Positions 1 through 8,988 of a DNA stretch of 64,000 nt are shown here, in pieces; position 1 is the stretch's first letter, and each line of letters opens with the position of its first letter. The position numbers and the translations under genes are program-made. Location of the stretch: assembly GCA_965279005.1 (NCBI GenBank), contig CBDIHK010000021.1:1-64000 (forward strand), given 5' to 3'. Source of the stretch: Planctobacterium sp965279005 (lineage in GTDB: Bacteria; Pseudomonadota; Gammaproteobacteria; Enterobacterales; Alteromonadaceae). Under the pieces are notes generated by a model that had not been told where the DNA came from, did no database searches, and saw nothing but the letters and a program-made list of their open reading frames with translations.

Positions 1-1580
1 GCCAGCTCCCGGTAGAACACTTTGACAAAGCGGCGGGCGGTTGCCACCAAGACACTGTGGCTCATAGCCACCACTGAGGCAATGCCTTGTTGCAACAGCT
101 CCGATGCCACTGATTCAGACGCATCTGCCGACATTGCGGTTTGGCAGGCCTCCAGAAATACTAGCGGGATGCGATAATGGTTAAGCAGCCCACCCAGCTC
201 TTGTGCATCTATGATCACAGGGCGCCGCTTAGTGAGTTTATGGCTATCCTCTGGATGTTCAAAGCAAAGGCCGCCCAGGCCAATGTTGCGGTTATACACC
301 CCGTGCCCGTCAAAATGCACCACATGGTAATCTTGGCATTCTAGCGCCTCGCGCAGCGCGGGCAGCGTTGCGGGGTTAAGCACATCCAGCTCCACCAGGC
401 CGCCTAGCGCTTCCATCGCCGACACCAAGGGTTCAGCGCTGGCGCGGTGGTCAATATAGCCACAGCTCTCGTCTTCCGGGCGGGCAGTAATAAGCAGGAT
501 GCGGATGGGTGGTTTCACGACGGGTACATCAAAGGACTCCTTGTTAGGCAACCTGCGCCGCACCCGCACCGGTTGTGCCCCCTGGAACAGGTGGACCTTG
601 CCATCGTGCAGTAATTCCCAAGGCAGCCCTAATAATAGGGTTGCGCATTCTCGCGCTTCCAGGGTTTCGTCTTCTGGCACGCCATCCACAACATCGGCAT
701 CAATGTAGACAGAAAACCTGCGGTTCGCCCCTGGTTCCACCTTAGCCCAAGCCGCCAGTACATTTGACACGTGCTTAGTTGGCATAGCTGCATCGTAAAG
801 CAGCTGCCCCCAGGCTTTTAGGTTTTCTTCCACTTTGAGGGCACGGGGGCGGAAGTACTCGCTAGGCCAGACGGCATATTGCTCCAGGTACCACTTTAGC
901 TCACCAGCTTCGATAGGGCCGATGGGGGCAGTAAACCGCCAATTCTGTTGGCTCTTTACACTAGGCTGTCCTTCAGTGGCGGGCTCATAGGTTAATTGAG
1001 CCTCTCCAGAGGCACGTTGTATGCCATCTTTGTCAAGCAGTTTTAGGTGGGATAATTCCAACACCAGCTCTTCCAGCGGTTCGGCGGCTGGCTGTAGTTT
1101 CGCCCCGGCATCCGCCGCAACTTCAGCTTTCAGCCTTGTGCCCAATGCCACCAGGATATCGTCCAGCTTGGCGTCTATGCCGCCTGGTTCGCTGGAGACA
1201 GGGATATGCAATGGGTCCCCTTCAAATAAGAGCTTAAAGGCTCCCAACTTGGTATCACCCAGCAACAGCGGTATGACCGGAAATTTATCTTTTCCACCCT
1301 TACCCTTGCCCCGCTGCTTTTGAATTTTCAGCGCGTGTTTAAGCTCCGGCCCCACCCAATCCGATTGCAATGAATCGGCACTGACCAGCACAATAAATGC
1401 AAATGAGGTTTCGATGGCCTGTTTGATCCCGGTAGGTAGTATTTCGCCAGCGCGCATCTCCCGCGAATCCACCCATACATCCACGCCATGTAGCTGCAGC
1501 TCCTCGCGTAACCGCCTGACAACATCGTCATCCTGGTAACTATGGGAGATAAATACCTTTTTGGTTTTGTGTTCGCTCAA
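1..1580 (-). CDS. TIR-CHAT protein, 3' end outside window
   Basis: A continuous minus-strand frame runs from a TTG start at 1580 to the window edge (at least 526 residues, C-terminus missing). TTG is chosen because AGAGGGA lies just upstream and the residues right after it begin a TIR domain (KKVFISHSYQDD, residues 7-18); the first in-frame ATG falls inside that domain. The putative TIR NADase glutamate is E79 in SDWVGPEL. After a linker of about 200 residues comes a CHAT caspase-like protease domain with the catalytic pair H426 (HFDGHG) and C479 (LEACQTA). Known: TIR domains often cleave NAD+ or signal, and CHAT domains are cysteine proteases; several bacterial members act in abortive anti-phage defence. 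The role here is inferred from domains only. Downstream partners lie outside the window. Confidence 0.88.
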   Translation of the reverse strand, partial: MSEHKTKKVFISHSYQDDDVVRRLREELQLHGVDVWVDSREMRAGEILPTGIKQAIETSFAFIVLVSADSLQSDWVGPELKHALKIQKQRGKGKGGKDKFPVIPLLLGDTKLGAFKLLFEGDPLHIPVSSEPGGIDAKLDDILVALGTRLKAEVAADAGAKLQPAAEPLEELVLELSHLKLLDKDGIQRASGEAQLTYEPATEGQPSVKSQQNWRFTAPIGPIEAGELKWYLEQYAVWPSEYFRPRALKVEENLKAWGQLLYDAAMPTKHVSNVLAAWAKVEPGANRRFSVYIDADVVDGVPEDETLEARECATLLLGLPWELLHDGKVHLFQGAQPVRVRRRLPNKESFDVPVVKPPIRILLITARPEDESCGYIDHRASAEPLVSAMEALGGLVELDVLNPATLPALREALECQDYHVVHFDGHGVYNRNIGLGGLCFEHPEDSHKLTKRRPVIIDAQELGGLLNHYRIPLVFLEACQTAMSADASESVASELLQQGIASVVAMSHSVLVATARRFVKVFYREL

Positions 1581-2018
1581 AGTCGTCCCTCTTTATCGTT
1601 AATGGTATTGCGCTAGTTAGGGCATTCAACTATTTAGATAGCAGCAAACGCAGGCCTGGTTATTTTGCTAAAAATTCAACCTTCCAACATGCCCTATTTA
1701 TTTCATCAATTGGACAGGATAAAAACCAAGTTTAAAAGAGAATAAACACAAGCTAGACGCTTAGCAAGCAAGTTGCCTCAGCATCACAATGATTAATAAT
1801 TTAACCTTTATGACAACTGCAAAGCACCTCTGCTGGCCAACGTCAGGATCCAATTTATACCCTATTTAAACCGACCCTAAGCCCCACCACGCCAGTGCCC
1901 AAGCTCTATGCTATGCTTTGGGTAGCTAACAACGAAAATCAATAAAACTAGGGAGCCATGGTTCAATTACACCTAGTCTAATTGCACTATTGGTTTTACA
2001 TCTAGAAGGTACACAGCC
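1581..2018. other. Intergenic region between divergent genes
   Basis: These 438 bases separate the TIR-CHAT gene (minus) from the V4R gene (plus) and must hold both promoters. The stretch is AT-rich around 1680-1870. I see no RNA gene, repeat or convincing open frame; short frames here overlap the V4R gene in other phases. Confidence 0.5.
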
Positions 2019-2678
2019 ATGTGTGACAAACCCAAGACCGTCTCTTGCCCAGAAGCACTTGAACCTCTCTTTATGCAATCTGAGCAAAGCATGCAGCAGT
2101 TTTTCGCCGGAGAAAAAAGCCATCCCGAAACTGGCACGCTCACTATTAGCGGTGAGCGTTACATCATGGCACGGGCTGCCACCTTCAGCGTCGAACTGCG
2201 TAAACTACTTGAGCAGCAATACGGACGCATCGCAGCCGATAAGCTGGCCTATAACCTTGGCAGGGCTGCTGGGACAAAGGACGCAGAGTTTTTTATGAAA
2301 AAACTGGGGTTAAAGCCAGGGCCAGAAGCCCTGTCTGCAGGTCCTGTGCACTTTGCCTTCGTAGGTTGGGCTTCAGTTGATATCTTCCCGGAGTCAAACC
2401 CGACTACCGATGAAAATTTTTATTTGATTTACGACCATCCCTACTCTTTTGAGGCCGAAGCCTACCAAAACGAGGGAATTGCAGCTGATCGCCCAGTTTG
2501 CCTGATGAACGCGGGCTATTCATCGGGCTGGTGCCAGACCGCCTTTGGTGTTGAGCTCGAAGCGCGTGAAGTTACCTGCCGTGCCATGGGCGACGAGAAA
2601 TGTATTTTTGTCATGGGTCACCACTCCAAAATCTACGACTATGTCGTGGATGCACAGCAGCGCTATGGCAAAGCCTAG
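2019..2678 (+). CDS. XylR_N/V4R-type sensor protein
   Basis: This 219-residue soluble protein has the two-part layout of the XylR N-terminal sensor: an alpha/beta region (residues about 1-150) followed by a V4R (4-vinyl reductase) domain ending in CRAMGDEKCIFVMGHH (about 190-205), with the paired cysteines typical of V4R. In known regulators this module binds small aromatic or hydrophobic ligands, but no output domain is attached here. The gene lies 24 bp before a PAS-GGDEF gene on the same strand, so it is probably the ligand-sensing subunit controlling that cyclase (inference). The start codon sits in an ACACAGCCATG context without a strong ribosome binding site. Confidence 0.8.
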   Translation: MCDKPKTVSCPEALEPLFMQSEQSMQQFFAGEKSHPETGTLTISGERYIMARAATFSVELRKLLEQQYGRIAADKLAYNLGRAAGTKDAEFFMKKLGLKPGPEALSAGPVHFAFVGWASVDIFPESNPTTDENFYLIYDHPYSFEAEAYQNEGIAADRPVCLMNAGYSSGWCQTAFGVELEAREVTCRAMGDEKCIFVMGHHSKIYDYVVDAQQRYGKA

Positions 2679-2702
2679 CCAGCAATGGGGGAACGTTTCT
2701 GA

Positions 2703-3965
2703 ATGCCGCAAAAAGTAAAATGCCAAACCCTTGATGACCTGCTAAAACTGGTCAAAGATAGCTTGCCTGGTGATCCCGTGCCCAATGTCGGCATTGCAGC
2801 CTTGCCAGTGGCAGACCAAGCCGCTGCAAAGGCAATACTTGAACTCATGCGCAGCAGGCATCAATTGTACCTGGATAACCGGCAGAAGCAGATAATGCTG
2901 TTATCGGACGCCGATGCCCTTGGCGATACCCTGGTGCAGATAGGCATGGGGGACTTTACCCAGTCTATCGCCGAGGTACAGCTCAATGGCTTAAAACCCG
3001 TGCGAATTGGCATTGAGGATATGCAACAGCAATTGGGCAAAGCCCACCAGGAGCGGGATCACCTGATCCAAAAGCTACAAAAAAGTGAAGATAAATTCCG
3101 TCAGTTAGTGGAAACCACAAGTGACTGGATATGGGAAATAGACGCCGATTTTAAATACGTCTATTCAAGCCCGCAGGTGGAATTGTTGTTGGGTCACAGG
3201 CCACAGCATTTTATTGGACGCACACCATTTGAACTGATGCCGGGCAAAGAGGCAAAAAAAGTGCGGAATGCATTTGAACAAGCCAGGAAAACCGGCGCAG
3301 CCACAGTCGAGTTAAAACACACAAGCCAGCATAAGCTAGGCCATAATGTGGTATTGGAAACCAAAGCGATGCCCTTTTATAGCGAAGCGGGGATGCTGCT
3401 AGGCTACCGTGGCGTGGATCGCGACATCACCATTCGCAGCCGCATGGAAGATAAGCTCAGGCACATGGCACGGCATGACGCACTAACTGGCCTATACAAC
3501 CGGCAGGTGTTTAGCGAACTGTTGGAGTACGAAACCAACCGCGCCAGCCGCTATGATAGGCCACTATCAGCATTACTGCTGGATATCGATTATTTTAAGA
3601 AAGTGAACGACAACTATGGCCACAGTGCCGGCGATGACGTATTAAAAGGCTTTGCCGAACTGTTGCTTGAGAGCCTTCGAAGCACTGACTACATCGCCCG
3701 GTTCGGCGGTGAGGAATTCACTGTGCTGATGCCAGAAACCAACCAGGAAATGGCGTTAAAACGCGCCCAAGAACTGCGGGCGGCCATTGAGCAACACCCT
3801 TTTTCCCTTAGGGATGGGAATACATTGCGCATCACCTCCTGTATCGGTGTGGCAACCTTCCCTGAAAACGCAAATGATATGGAAAGCCTGATAAAAGCCG
3901 CCGACGAGGCCATGTACGAAGCCAAGAAATCCGGCAGGAATAGGGTGTTTGCGGCAAGCATCTAA
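2703..3965 (+). CDS. PAS-GGDEF diguanylate cyclase
   Basis: A 420-residue cytoplasmic protein expected to make cyclic di-GMP from two GTP. Residues 1-110 are helical with a probable coiled coil (AHQERDHLIQKLQKSEDKF), residues about 120-245 form a PAS domain (FRQLVETTSDWIWEIDADFKYVYSSP is split here only by description), and residues about 258-420 form the GGDEF domain. The active site is GGEEF at 335-339. The inhibitory RxxD site is present five residues upstream (R326, D329), so product inhibition is likely. There is no membrane segment. It follows the V4R gene by 24 bp, pointing to a two-gene sensor-effector unit. The signal is unknown. Confidence 0.93.
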   Translation: MPQKVKCQTLDDLLKLVKDSLPGDPVPNVGIAALPVADQAAAKAILELMRSRHQLYLDNRQKQIMLLSDADALGDTLVQIGMGDFTQSIAEVQLNGLKPVRIGIEDMQQQLGKAHQERDHLIQKLQKSEDKFRQLVETTSDWIWEIDADFKYVYSSPQVELLLGHRPQHFIGRTPFELMPGKEAKKVRNAFEQARKTGAATVELKHTSQHKLGHNVVLETKAMPFYSEAGMLLGYRGVDRDITIRSRMEDKLRHMARHDALTGLYNRQVFSELLEYETNRASRYDRPLSALLLDIDYFKKVNDNYGHSAGDDVLKGFAELLLESLRSTDYIARFGGEEFTVLMPETNQEMALKRAQELRAAIEQHPFSLRDGNTLRITSCIGVATFPENANDMESLIKAADEAMYEAKKSGRNRVFAASI

Positions 3966-4057
3966 ACCTAGGGATAATCTTAAGTGGCCTTACCCCCTAT
4001 CTTACCATTACAATAGCCCTACCATTTCGATAGTCCCGCCATTAGAACCAATACCTG

Positions 4058-4657
4058 TTATATATCATTTAGCAATTGTTTGGATACAACAAAAGCCCCG
4101 CGTATTTCACCCACTTCGAAGCCCGTTGCTTTGTCGTCGGGATAATGTTCCCGCAAAGCTTCCCCGACCTCTGGTGGCAGCTGTTCACCGTGGCAAGACA
4201 AACACAATGCACCTGTGGGGATCGCCTTGATCAGTTTGAACTGGGTGTCCGAATGCTGCACAGCTACCAATTTATCGAAAGCCTCACCTGAAGCTAACCG
4301 CTTTTCGAATTGCAGCAGCATCTCCCTTTCCCATTCATCGGGTGCATTTTTCGGGTTACGCAGTTTTAAGCTAGTGCGTGCCACATGCCAGCCGTCTTGT
4401 GATAGGCTGTGTGTAACCTCCGGTGCTTTTACCTGGCAAGCCACAATGCCCTGCTTTAGCCCACCCGTTTGAATTGCATGTCCTAATTCAGCCTTAAGGC
4501 TATCTGCAAATTTACCAATAAGAGATTTGGCTTCCACTACTAACGCGTCTTTGGAGCTTTGTTTACTAATTTCGTTTGCCCCAGCAGCAAAACAATGATT
4601 GCCAAGGATGAAAAGCATCACAATCAAGGAAGTTTGCCTCAAACTAGAAAGCTTCAT
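4058..4657 (-). CDS. Tll0287-like (DUF3365) haem-c protein
   Basis: A secreted protein of about 199 residues. I prefer the ATG at 4657 to the longer frame from 4699 because it places a signal peptide at the N-terminus (MKLSSLRQTSLIVMLFILG, cleavage near CFAAGA) and has a GGGGGA element upstream. A single haem-c site, CLSCH (C152, C155, H156), follows a domain of the DUF3365/Tll0287 type. Such proteins are periplasmic haem-binding sensors or electron carriers of uncertain role. It converges with the diguanylate cyclase gene and is not obviously in an operon. Confidence 0.82.
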   Translation of the reverse strand: MKLSSLRQTSLIVMLFILGNHCFAAGANEISKQSSKDALVVEAKSLIGKFADSLKAELGHAIQTGGLKQGIVACQVKAPEVTHSLSQDGWHVARTSLKLRNPKNAPDEWEREMLLQFEKRLASGEAFDKLVAVQHSDTQFKLIKAIPTGALCLSCHGEQLPPEVGEALREHYPDDKATGFEVGEIRGAFVVSKQLLNDI

Positions 4658-4806
4658 CAGAATATGTCCCCCAACTAAGTTGTGGTTCTGCAAGCTCAAA
4701 CTAATGAGCAGTATTGAACAAAAACTGGAACAATTTCATAAAACTGACCGCCTTTGCTAGCGGCCAACTCTGCCTTAGGGAATCGCCCCTGGGCAAAGCG
4801 CTGGTG

Positions 4807-5121
4807 CTAGAACTTTTGGGTACGGTAAATTTGCACTTCGCTAAGGCTAACGATGCCGGGCTGATCCACAAAGTAGTCATTCATCAAACGGCTCGCAATC
4901 TGTTCTGCCATTTCTTCTTTTAAAACGATGACTTCAATTTTCACGATGCGAAACTCATCCACCACCGACGGGTGTTGCGACTGGTGCAGGTGCAGTGAAC
5001 CGTTGCCGCCACCCTCAAAAATTGACCAGCCTTTTGCCCCTTCTTCTGTCAGTACTTCTAGGATGCCATCTTCAAAGACCTTCTCGGTCAGGATCGAAAT
5101 CAGAGTTGCTTTATGTTTCAT
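4807..5121 (-). CDS. PII-like protein, SbtB-type partner of SbtA
   Basis: A 104-residue protein with the PII ferredoxin-like fold pattern: a first beta strand (ATLISILTEKVFED), a loop ending GWSIFEGGGNGS (about residues 31-42) and a second repeat (FRIVKIEVIVLKEEMAEQIASRLMNDYF). It starts 19 bp after the stop codon of the SbtA-like transporter on the same strand. In cyanobacteria SbtB binds adenine nucleotides and cyclic AMP and gates SbtA; the same role is inferred here. The C-terminal cysteine pair of some SbtB proteins is absent. It lacks the classical GlnB uridylylation loop, so nitrogen control is unlikely. Confidence 0.82.
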   Translation of the reverse strand: MKHKATLISILTEKVFEDGILEVLTEEGAKGWSIFEGGGNGSLHLHQSQHPSVVDEFRIVKIEVIVLKEEMAEQIASRLMNDYFVDQPGIVSLSEVQIYRTQKF

Positions 5122-5140
5122 TTTCTACCCAAAACAATCA

Positions 5141-6166
5141 TCAAAATACAATTGTGGCTAATTCCGTGAATAATGGAATACCAATCGCAATACAAATCGG
5201 TGTACCAATACTAGTTGAAGAACCGATAAATGCCGAAGGATTGGCACTGGGTAATCCCGCACGCAAGGTAGGCGGTCCGGAAATATCGGAGCTGGAAGAG
5301 GCCAGTATAGCCAAAAGCACAACGCCACCTGGGCTGAACCCAGTCAAATGATGGGCGATGTAACCAAAGCCAAAGGCAATACCACCGTGCAATAGCGGGG
5401 CAATAACCGCGTACACCGCATACCAATGGGCGACGCGGCGCAATTCGCTCAACCGTTGCCATGCCTCAATCCCCATGATGATCATTAATATGGATAAAAA
5501 GCCCCTAAACATCGGCTCGTAAAAGCTCTCATAGACAGGCTCAGGCTTGGTCAGTAACCCCAGTAACAGGCCTAGAATCAAGGCAGAAAGCGCTGAGCCC
5601 CGCAGACTATCGGCAATAATGGCGCGGATACTGACTTCCTTACGACGGGATTTTTTGCATTGTTCCTCTTTTGGTTTGCCCTCTTTATGGGCGGCCAAGC
5701 GCCCTAGAACAATAGCCAATACCAAGGCTGGAATATCCATAAACGGATATAACGCTGACACCCAGGCTTCGTATTCCATGCCCACATCGTCAAGGTGCAG
5801 CATGCCTGCGGCAAAGGTAGACGCTGACACCGCGCCAAACAAACCCGCGGTAGCTATGGCATCAACCGGCTTAATGCCAGGTAAACGCGCTAACGTCCAT
5901 TTGCCGACAAAGACGATAACAACGCTAATCAATACCGCAAAAAAGGCAGGTAATAACAATTCGGCTAAATTGGCGCTACGGATCTCAATACCACCGCGTA
6001 GTCCAATTTTCATCAACAGGACAAAAACGATGAATTTATAAACCTGGTCCGGTATGGCTAAACGGCTACCGCAGGCGGCGATAAACATGCCACCAAGCAA
6101 AAAACCAAGTGTCGGGGACTGGAAACCGGCGAGAAATAGATCAAAAAAACCTGAAAGTATGTCCAT
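5141..6166 (-). CDS. sbtA: SbtA-type sodium-dependent bicarbonate transporter
   Basis: A 341-residue membrane protein with about ten hydrophobic helices in two inverted-like halves separated by a charged cytoplasmic loop (AHKEGKPKEEQCKKSRRKE, about 160-178). Family signatures are visible: GGMFIAACGSRLAIPDQVYKF near the N-terminus (given in part), LLMKIGLRGG, and SSSSDISGPPTLRAGLPSA near the C-terminus. SbtA (formerly DUF897) imports bicarbonate with sodium. The next gene is its PII-like partner, 19 bp away. No carboxysome, RuBisCO or carbonic anhydrase gene is in the window, so it may serve anaplerotic carboxylation or pH/bicarbonate balance in a heterotroph (inference). Confidence 0.9.
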   Translation of the reverse strand: MDILSGFFDLFLAGFQSPTLGFLLGGMFIAACGSRLAIPDQVYKFIVFVLLMKIGLRGGIEIRSANLAELLLPAFFAVLISVVIVFVGKWTLARLPGIKPVDAIATAGLFGAVSASTFAAGMLHLDDVGMEYEAWVSALYPFMDIPALVLAIVLGRLAAHKEGKPKEEQCKKSRRKEVSIRAIIADSLRGSALSALILGLLLGLLTKPEPVYESFYEPMFRGFLSILMIIMGIEAWQRLSELRRVAHWYAVYAVIAPLLHGGIAFGFGYIAHHLTGFSPGGVVLLAILASSSSDISGPPTLRAGLPSANPSAFIGSSTSIGTPICIAIGIPLFTELATIVF

Positions 6167-6295
6167 GGGATTTAGTTCGTCTAGCCTTTATAATCGATGT
6201 ACGTAAAATTTCGTGAATTAGACTACATCAACCCAGTCAAGCGCCAGCGAAAAATGAACAAGTCTGGCCTCTCACTTAGCAGAATATCGTCTAAG

Positions 6296-6985
6296 TTATT
6301 TGGCCAGCACTATGTCAAATACAACGCCAAGGCTAGCCATATACAAAAGATAGATGGCAACAAATTTTGCGATAGTCTCTGGCCAAGACTGCCGATACAT
6401 GGTTTTAAATGCACGCGCAAAATACCAAACCAAGTATAAAAAAGGTGGGAGCTGGAGCACCTGGAACGCAAGTCCCTGTTTTTCCATTGATTCCAAAGGA
6501 ATCGTGAAGGCCAAGACGATATATACCGTTGAGTGGATATGCATTGAGAAAACTAAGTTGCTAAGATAGTAGCTATTCCGGAAGAAGCACTTCACATAAA
6601 ATGCAAAAATCGGGAACAAGACAAACATGGCTTTTGAATACAGGTTGGTAACCGACTCAGATTGTGCAGCATCATTGACAAATAGATGATGAAAACTAGA
6701 AAACAGCAAGAAAAACAACAGGCTGATCACCAAATATAAGCGCAATGGCGGTGAGTATTTATCGCGCTTGCCTTGGTCAAATTCGTAGGCAGCAAGCCCC
6801 GGTTTTAACAGGAGGGTTTTCAGCGTCAGCCATAACCTGCCATCGATATCCAGTAGCTCATGCACTGAATCCCTGACAAAAGGGAAAAAAGGTTGCCGCA
6901 AACTTTTGGTACTCTGCCCACAGTTAGGACAAAACTTTGCGTCCTCGGGCAATGCATGCTGGCAATTAGCACAAGACAAATCCAT
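6296..6985 (-). CDS. DUF3667-type zinc-ribbon membrane protein
   Basis: Starting at the ATG at 6985 (MDLSCANCQH) the protein has about 229 residues. The longer frame to 7051 adds only a poorly conserved stretch. An N-terminal zinc ribbon is formed by CANC and CPNC, followed by a domain near the membrane (VHELLDIDGRLWLTLKTLLLKPG) and four or five hydrophobic helices. This matches DUF3667 proteins, whose function is unknown. It stands alone; the neighbouring DUF2235 gene on the same strand is about 115 bp upstream. Confidence 0.75.
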   Translation of the reverse strand: MDLSCANCQHALPEDAKFCPNCGQSTKSLRQPFFPFVRDSVHELLDIDGRLWLTLKTLLLKPGLAAYEFDQGKRDKYSPPLRLYLVISLLFFLLFSSFHHLFVNDAAQSESVTNLYSKAMFVLFPIFAFYVKCFFRNSYYLSNLVFSMHIHSTVYIVLAFTIPLESMEKQGLAFQVLQLPPFLYLVWYFARAFKTMYRQSWPETIAKFVAIYLLYMASLGVVFDIVLAK

Positions 6986-7099
6986 ATCAATCAATAGCCG
7001 GTTCTTGTTATAACGGGATAGTGCCAGAGATAGCAGTATATTGAAAAACAAAAAATGTCATTTTCACATTCGAAATGAGCACAGCTCGAACGCTATCAC

Positions 7100-8341
7100 T
7101 CAATCAAAAAATCTAGATAACGCACCCAAGGACAAAGCATTTTCAACCTCGTCTGGATACCATTGGATCGTCCTGCGGGTAGCCTCTTCCTGGGTTTGTT
7201 GCAAAAGATAGGCTTGCAAACCATCGGCATTGCTAAAACGCTGTTGCAAGTAGGCTTTGATAGCGGCTGACAAGTAAGATTTGGTATCGGCATTGACCAA
7301 GCGAAGGATCACTGAAATATCAATGCCAATTTCCGTACTTTCCATTAAATTGCGCAGCCCTTTCCGCCCGCGTATGGAATCGGAAAATTGGTAAAACGCG
7401 TTTTTCGAATCATAAATGGGCCCCAATGGATTGGGTCTAAAATGCTTAACATACGTTTCCCGATGACTTAAACCATGTTGCTTGGCATTGAAAAGTATCC
7501 AGTCTAGGGCGCAATTGGCCAGGCTGTCATCTGGATAGCTTCCACCTATATTTGTGTGCACACCTGCAAACCAACGTTGCTGCAAATATTGGCCATCCTC
7601 TGCATGTTGCCAAACATCAGGTAAAAAGTCGGATCTTTGCTCATCAATTGCCAAAGCGTGATAAGCATTTTCCACTAACGCAGGTACTTGGTTGGAAACT
7701 AAGTGCGATACATCTTTCGATGCGGTCAGCTTTTGCGCCAAAACCGTATCAAAAAGGCCAATAAATTTAATTTTAATCGGAGTGGGATGTTTGTATTTTG
7801 GGTTGCCCGGGTGACATTTCATGGCGCGCTCAAAACTGCTTGAGCCTTCTGTCTTAAGATATTCCCTTAATAGGTAGGGGATAAAATAGGCATCATCTTT
7901 TGATAGCAAACCTCCCAGCCAAGACACGAAGTTGCATACTACCCTGACAGTAGCCGCACCGCGGCTAAAGCCAAACGCATAAATTTCGTCACCTTGGTCA
8001 TAGTTATTAGTTAAAAAGGTAACAGCTTCTTCAACATTGGTTTCCAAGCCTGCGCCAGTTATCCCTCCGATAATCCGATCCGCCATATACAGTAATGTAT
8101 TGCCAATATTGCTGTAACTAGGTGAAGCACCTACGCCAATATCGTAATGCACAATTTGCGGCACCTCAGGTTCATCAGCATCCTGTGTATCGCTGTTGTC
8201 CTGCTTCAGGCTTATGGCACGTGCGATCTTTAAAACGTTAGTAGGCCTGGCAATCTTAGATCTACGCGTGATTTTGGTTTGCTCGAAAGTGCCATTACCC
8301 GTGCCGTCTAAACATAATACTAAGTGTTTTTTGCCAGCCAT
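7100..8341 (-). CDS. DUF2235 (Tle1-like) alpha/beta hydrolase
   Basis: A 413-residue soluble protein of the DUF2235 family, which includes type VI secretion phospholipase effectors (Tle1). It has the N-terminal family motif LVLCLDGTGN (7-16), the nucleophile elbow GFSRGA with Ser126, and the family's FAGVHTNIGGSY segment with a likely catalytic histidine. There is no signal peptide, as usual for the family. No type VI secretion, VgrG or immunity gene is visible nearby, so an intracellular housekeeping or unknown role is as likely as an effector role. Confidence 0.85.
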   Translation of the reverse strand: MAGKKHLVLCLDGTGNGTFEQTKITRRSKIARPTNVLKIARAISLKQDNSDTQDADEPEVPQIVHYDIGVGASPSYSNIGNTLLYMADRIIGGITGAGLETNVEEAVTFLTNNYDQGDEIYAFGFSRGAATVRVVCNFVSWLGGLLSKDDAYFIPYLLREYLKTEGSSSFERAMKCHPGNPKYKHPTPIKIKFIGLFDTVLAQKLTASKDVSHLVSNQVPALVENAYHALAIDEQRSDFLPDVWQHAEDGQYLQQRWFAGVHTNIGGSYPDDSLANCALDWILFNAKQHGLSHRETYVKHFRPNPLGPIYDSKNAFYQFSDSIRGRKGLRNLMESTEIGIDISVILRLVNADTKSYLSAAIKAYLQQRFSNADGLQAYLLQQTQEEATRRTIQWYPDEVENALSLGALSRFFD

Positions 8342-8904
8342 GCTTTGCCCCTATTCGTCATTAATATTTGCAAGTATAAAATATTACACCATTGTTTAAG
8401 CTAGCAAGCCATTGCTTAAGTTAAGAATTCGCCTCCCTCTATTGCTAGTTTATCCGAGAAGCTTGCTATTTTTATTATTTGCACTGTGACAAGCGGTATT
8501 GGGTGGGGTTTGGCAATGTCAGTTAACCTGGGTTTGCATTTTTGTCCGCGATAATTTCACCCAGACCGACAGCAACCTGATTAAATATTAACCATCACTA
8601 TGCGCATGGAACCACTTCAATTTTACTATTTGGGGTGATAATTTAATCCACAACTCCGATTAAGCTGAACCAAGGAAGGGAACCGGTCTCACATGATTTA
8701 TACACCTGGTATCACCAAACGCACCAGGACTTTGAAAGCGGTGTAGATTGATAGAGAAAAGTTAAACTTGGTTTAGAAATCACCGCTAGCTCATTGCTTG
8801 TGTTGAAAAAAAATTATTAATGCCAAGGAATATTTATTACTTCAGTTGTAACGGCACAACGGAGATTCACTATCCTGTCTGTTAGCTTTCACCCCTCAAA
8901 AAAA

Positions 8905-8932
8905 TGTCTCAATTTTTAAATAATCTGAGACA
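8905..8932. promoter_or_regulatory. Inverted repeat, upstream fic operator
   Basis: TGTCTCA (8905-8911) and TGAGACA (8926-8932) form a perfect inverted repeat. The core TCTCA and TGAGA starts are 19 bp apart, exactly as in the second site 51 bp downstream. It probably binds a dimeric helix-turn-helix protein; the Fic protein itself has one. Confidence 0.6.
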
Positions 8933-8955
8933 AAATTTAGGTTATCTGATAGCGT

Positions 8956-8983
8956 TATCTCAATTATTATTAATTTTGAGATA
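8956..8983. promoter_or_regulatory. Inverted repeat overlapping the fic translation start region
   Basis: TATCTCAA (8956-8963) and TTGAGATA (8976-8983) form a perfect inverted repeat with the TCTCA/TGAGA spacing of the upstream site. It ends 5 bp before the GTG start and covers the GAG that serves as ribosome binding site, so bound repressor or RNA pairing could block expression. Confidence 0.6.
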
Positions 8984-8988
8984 TTGCA

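Larger units (their letters stand above)
8342..8988. other. Intergenic region with fic operators
   Basis: About 650 bases lie between the DUF2235 gene (minus) and fic (plus). The right part is strongly AT-rich, unlike the flanks, and contains the two inverted repeats listed separately. No open frame, tRNA or terminator is convincing in the left part. The drop in GC together with fic suggests an acquired segment. Confidence 0.55.

Noticed and set aside
4807..5121. GlnB/GlnK nitrogen regulator
   Set aside because: The loop sequence and the adjacent SbtA gene fit an SbtB-type partner; no amtB or glnA is nearby.
7100..8341. Type VI secretion effector module
   Set aside because: DUF2235 family membership alone does not prove secretion; no VgrG, PAAR, immunity or secretion genes lie in the window.
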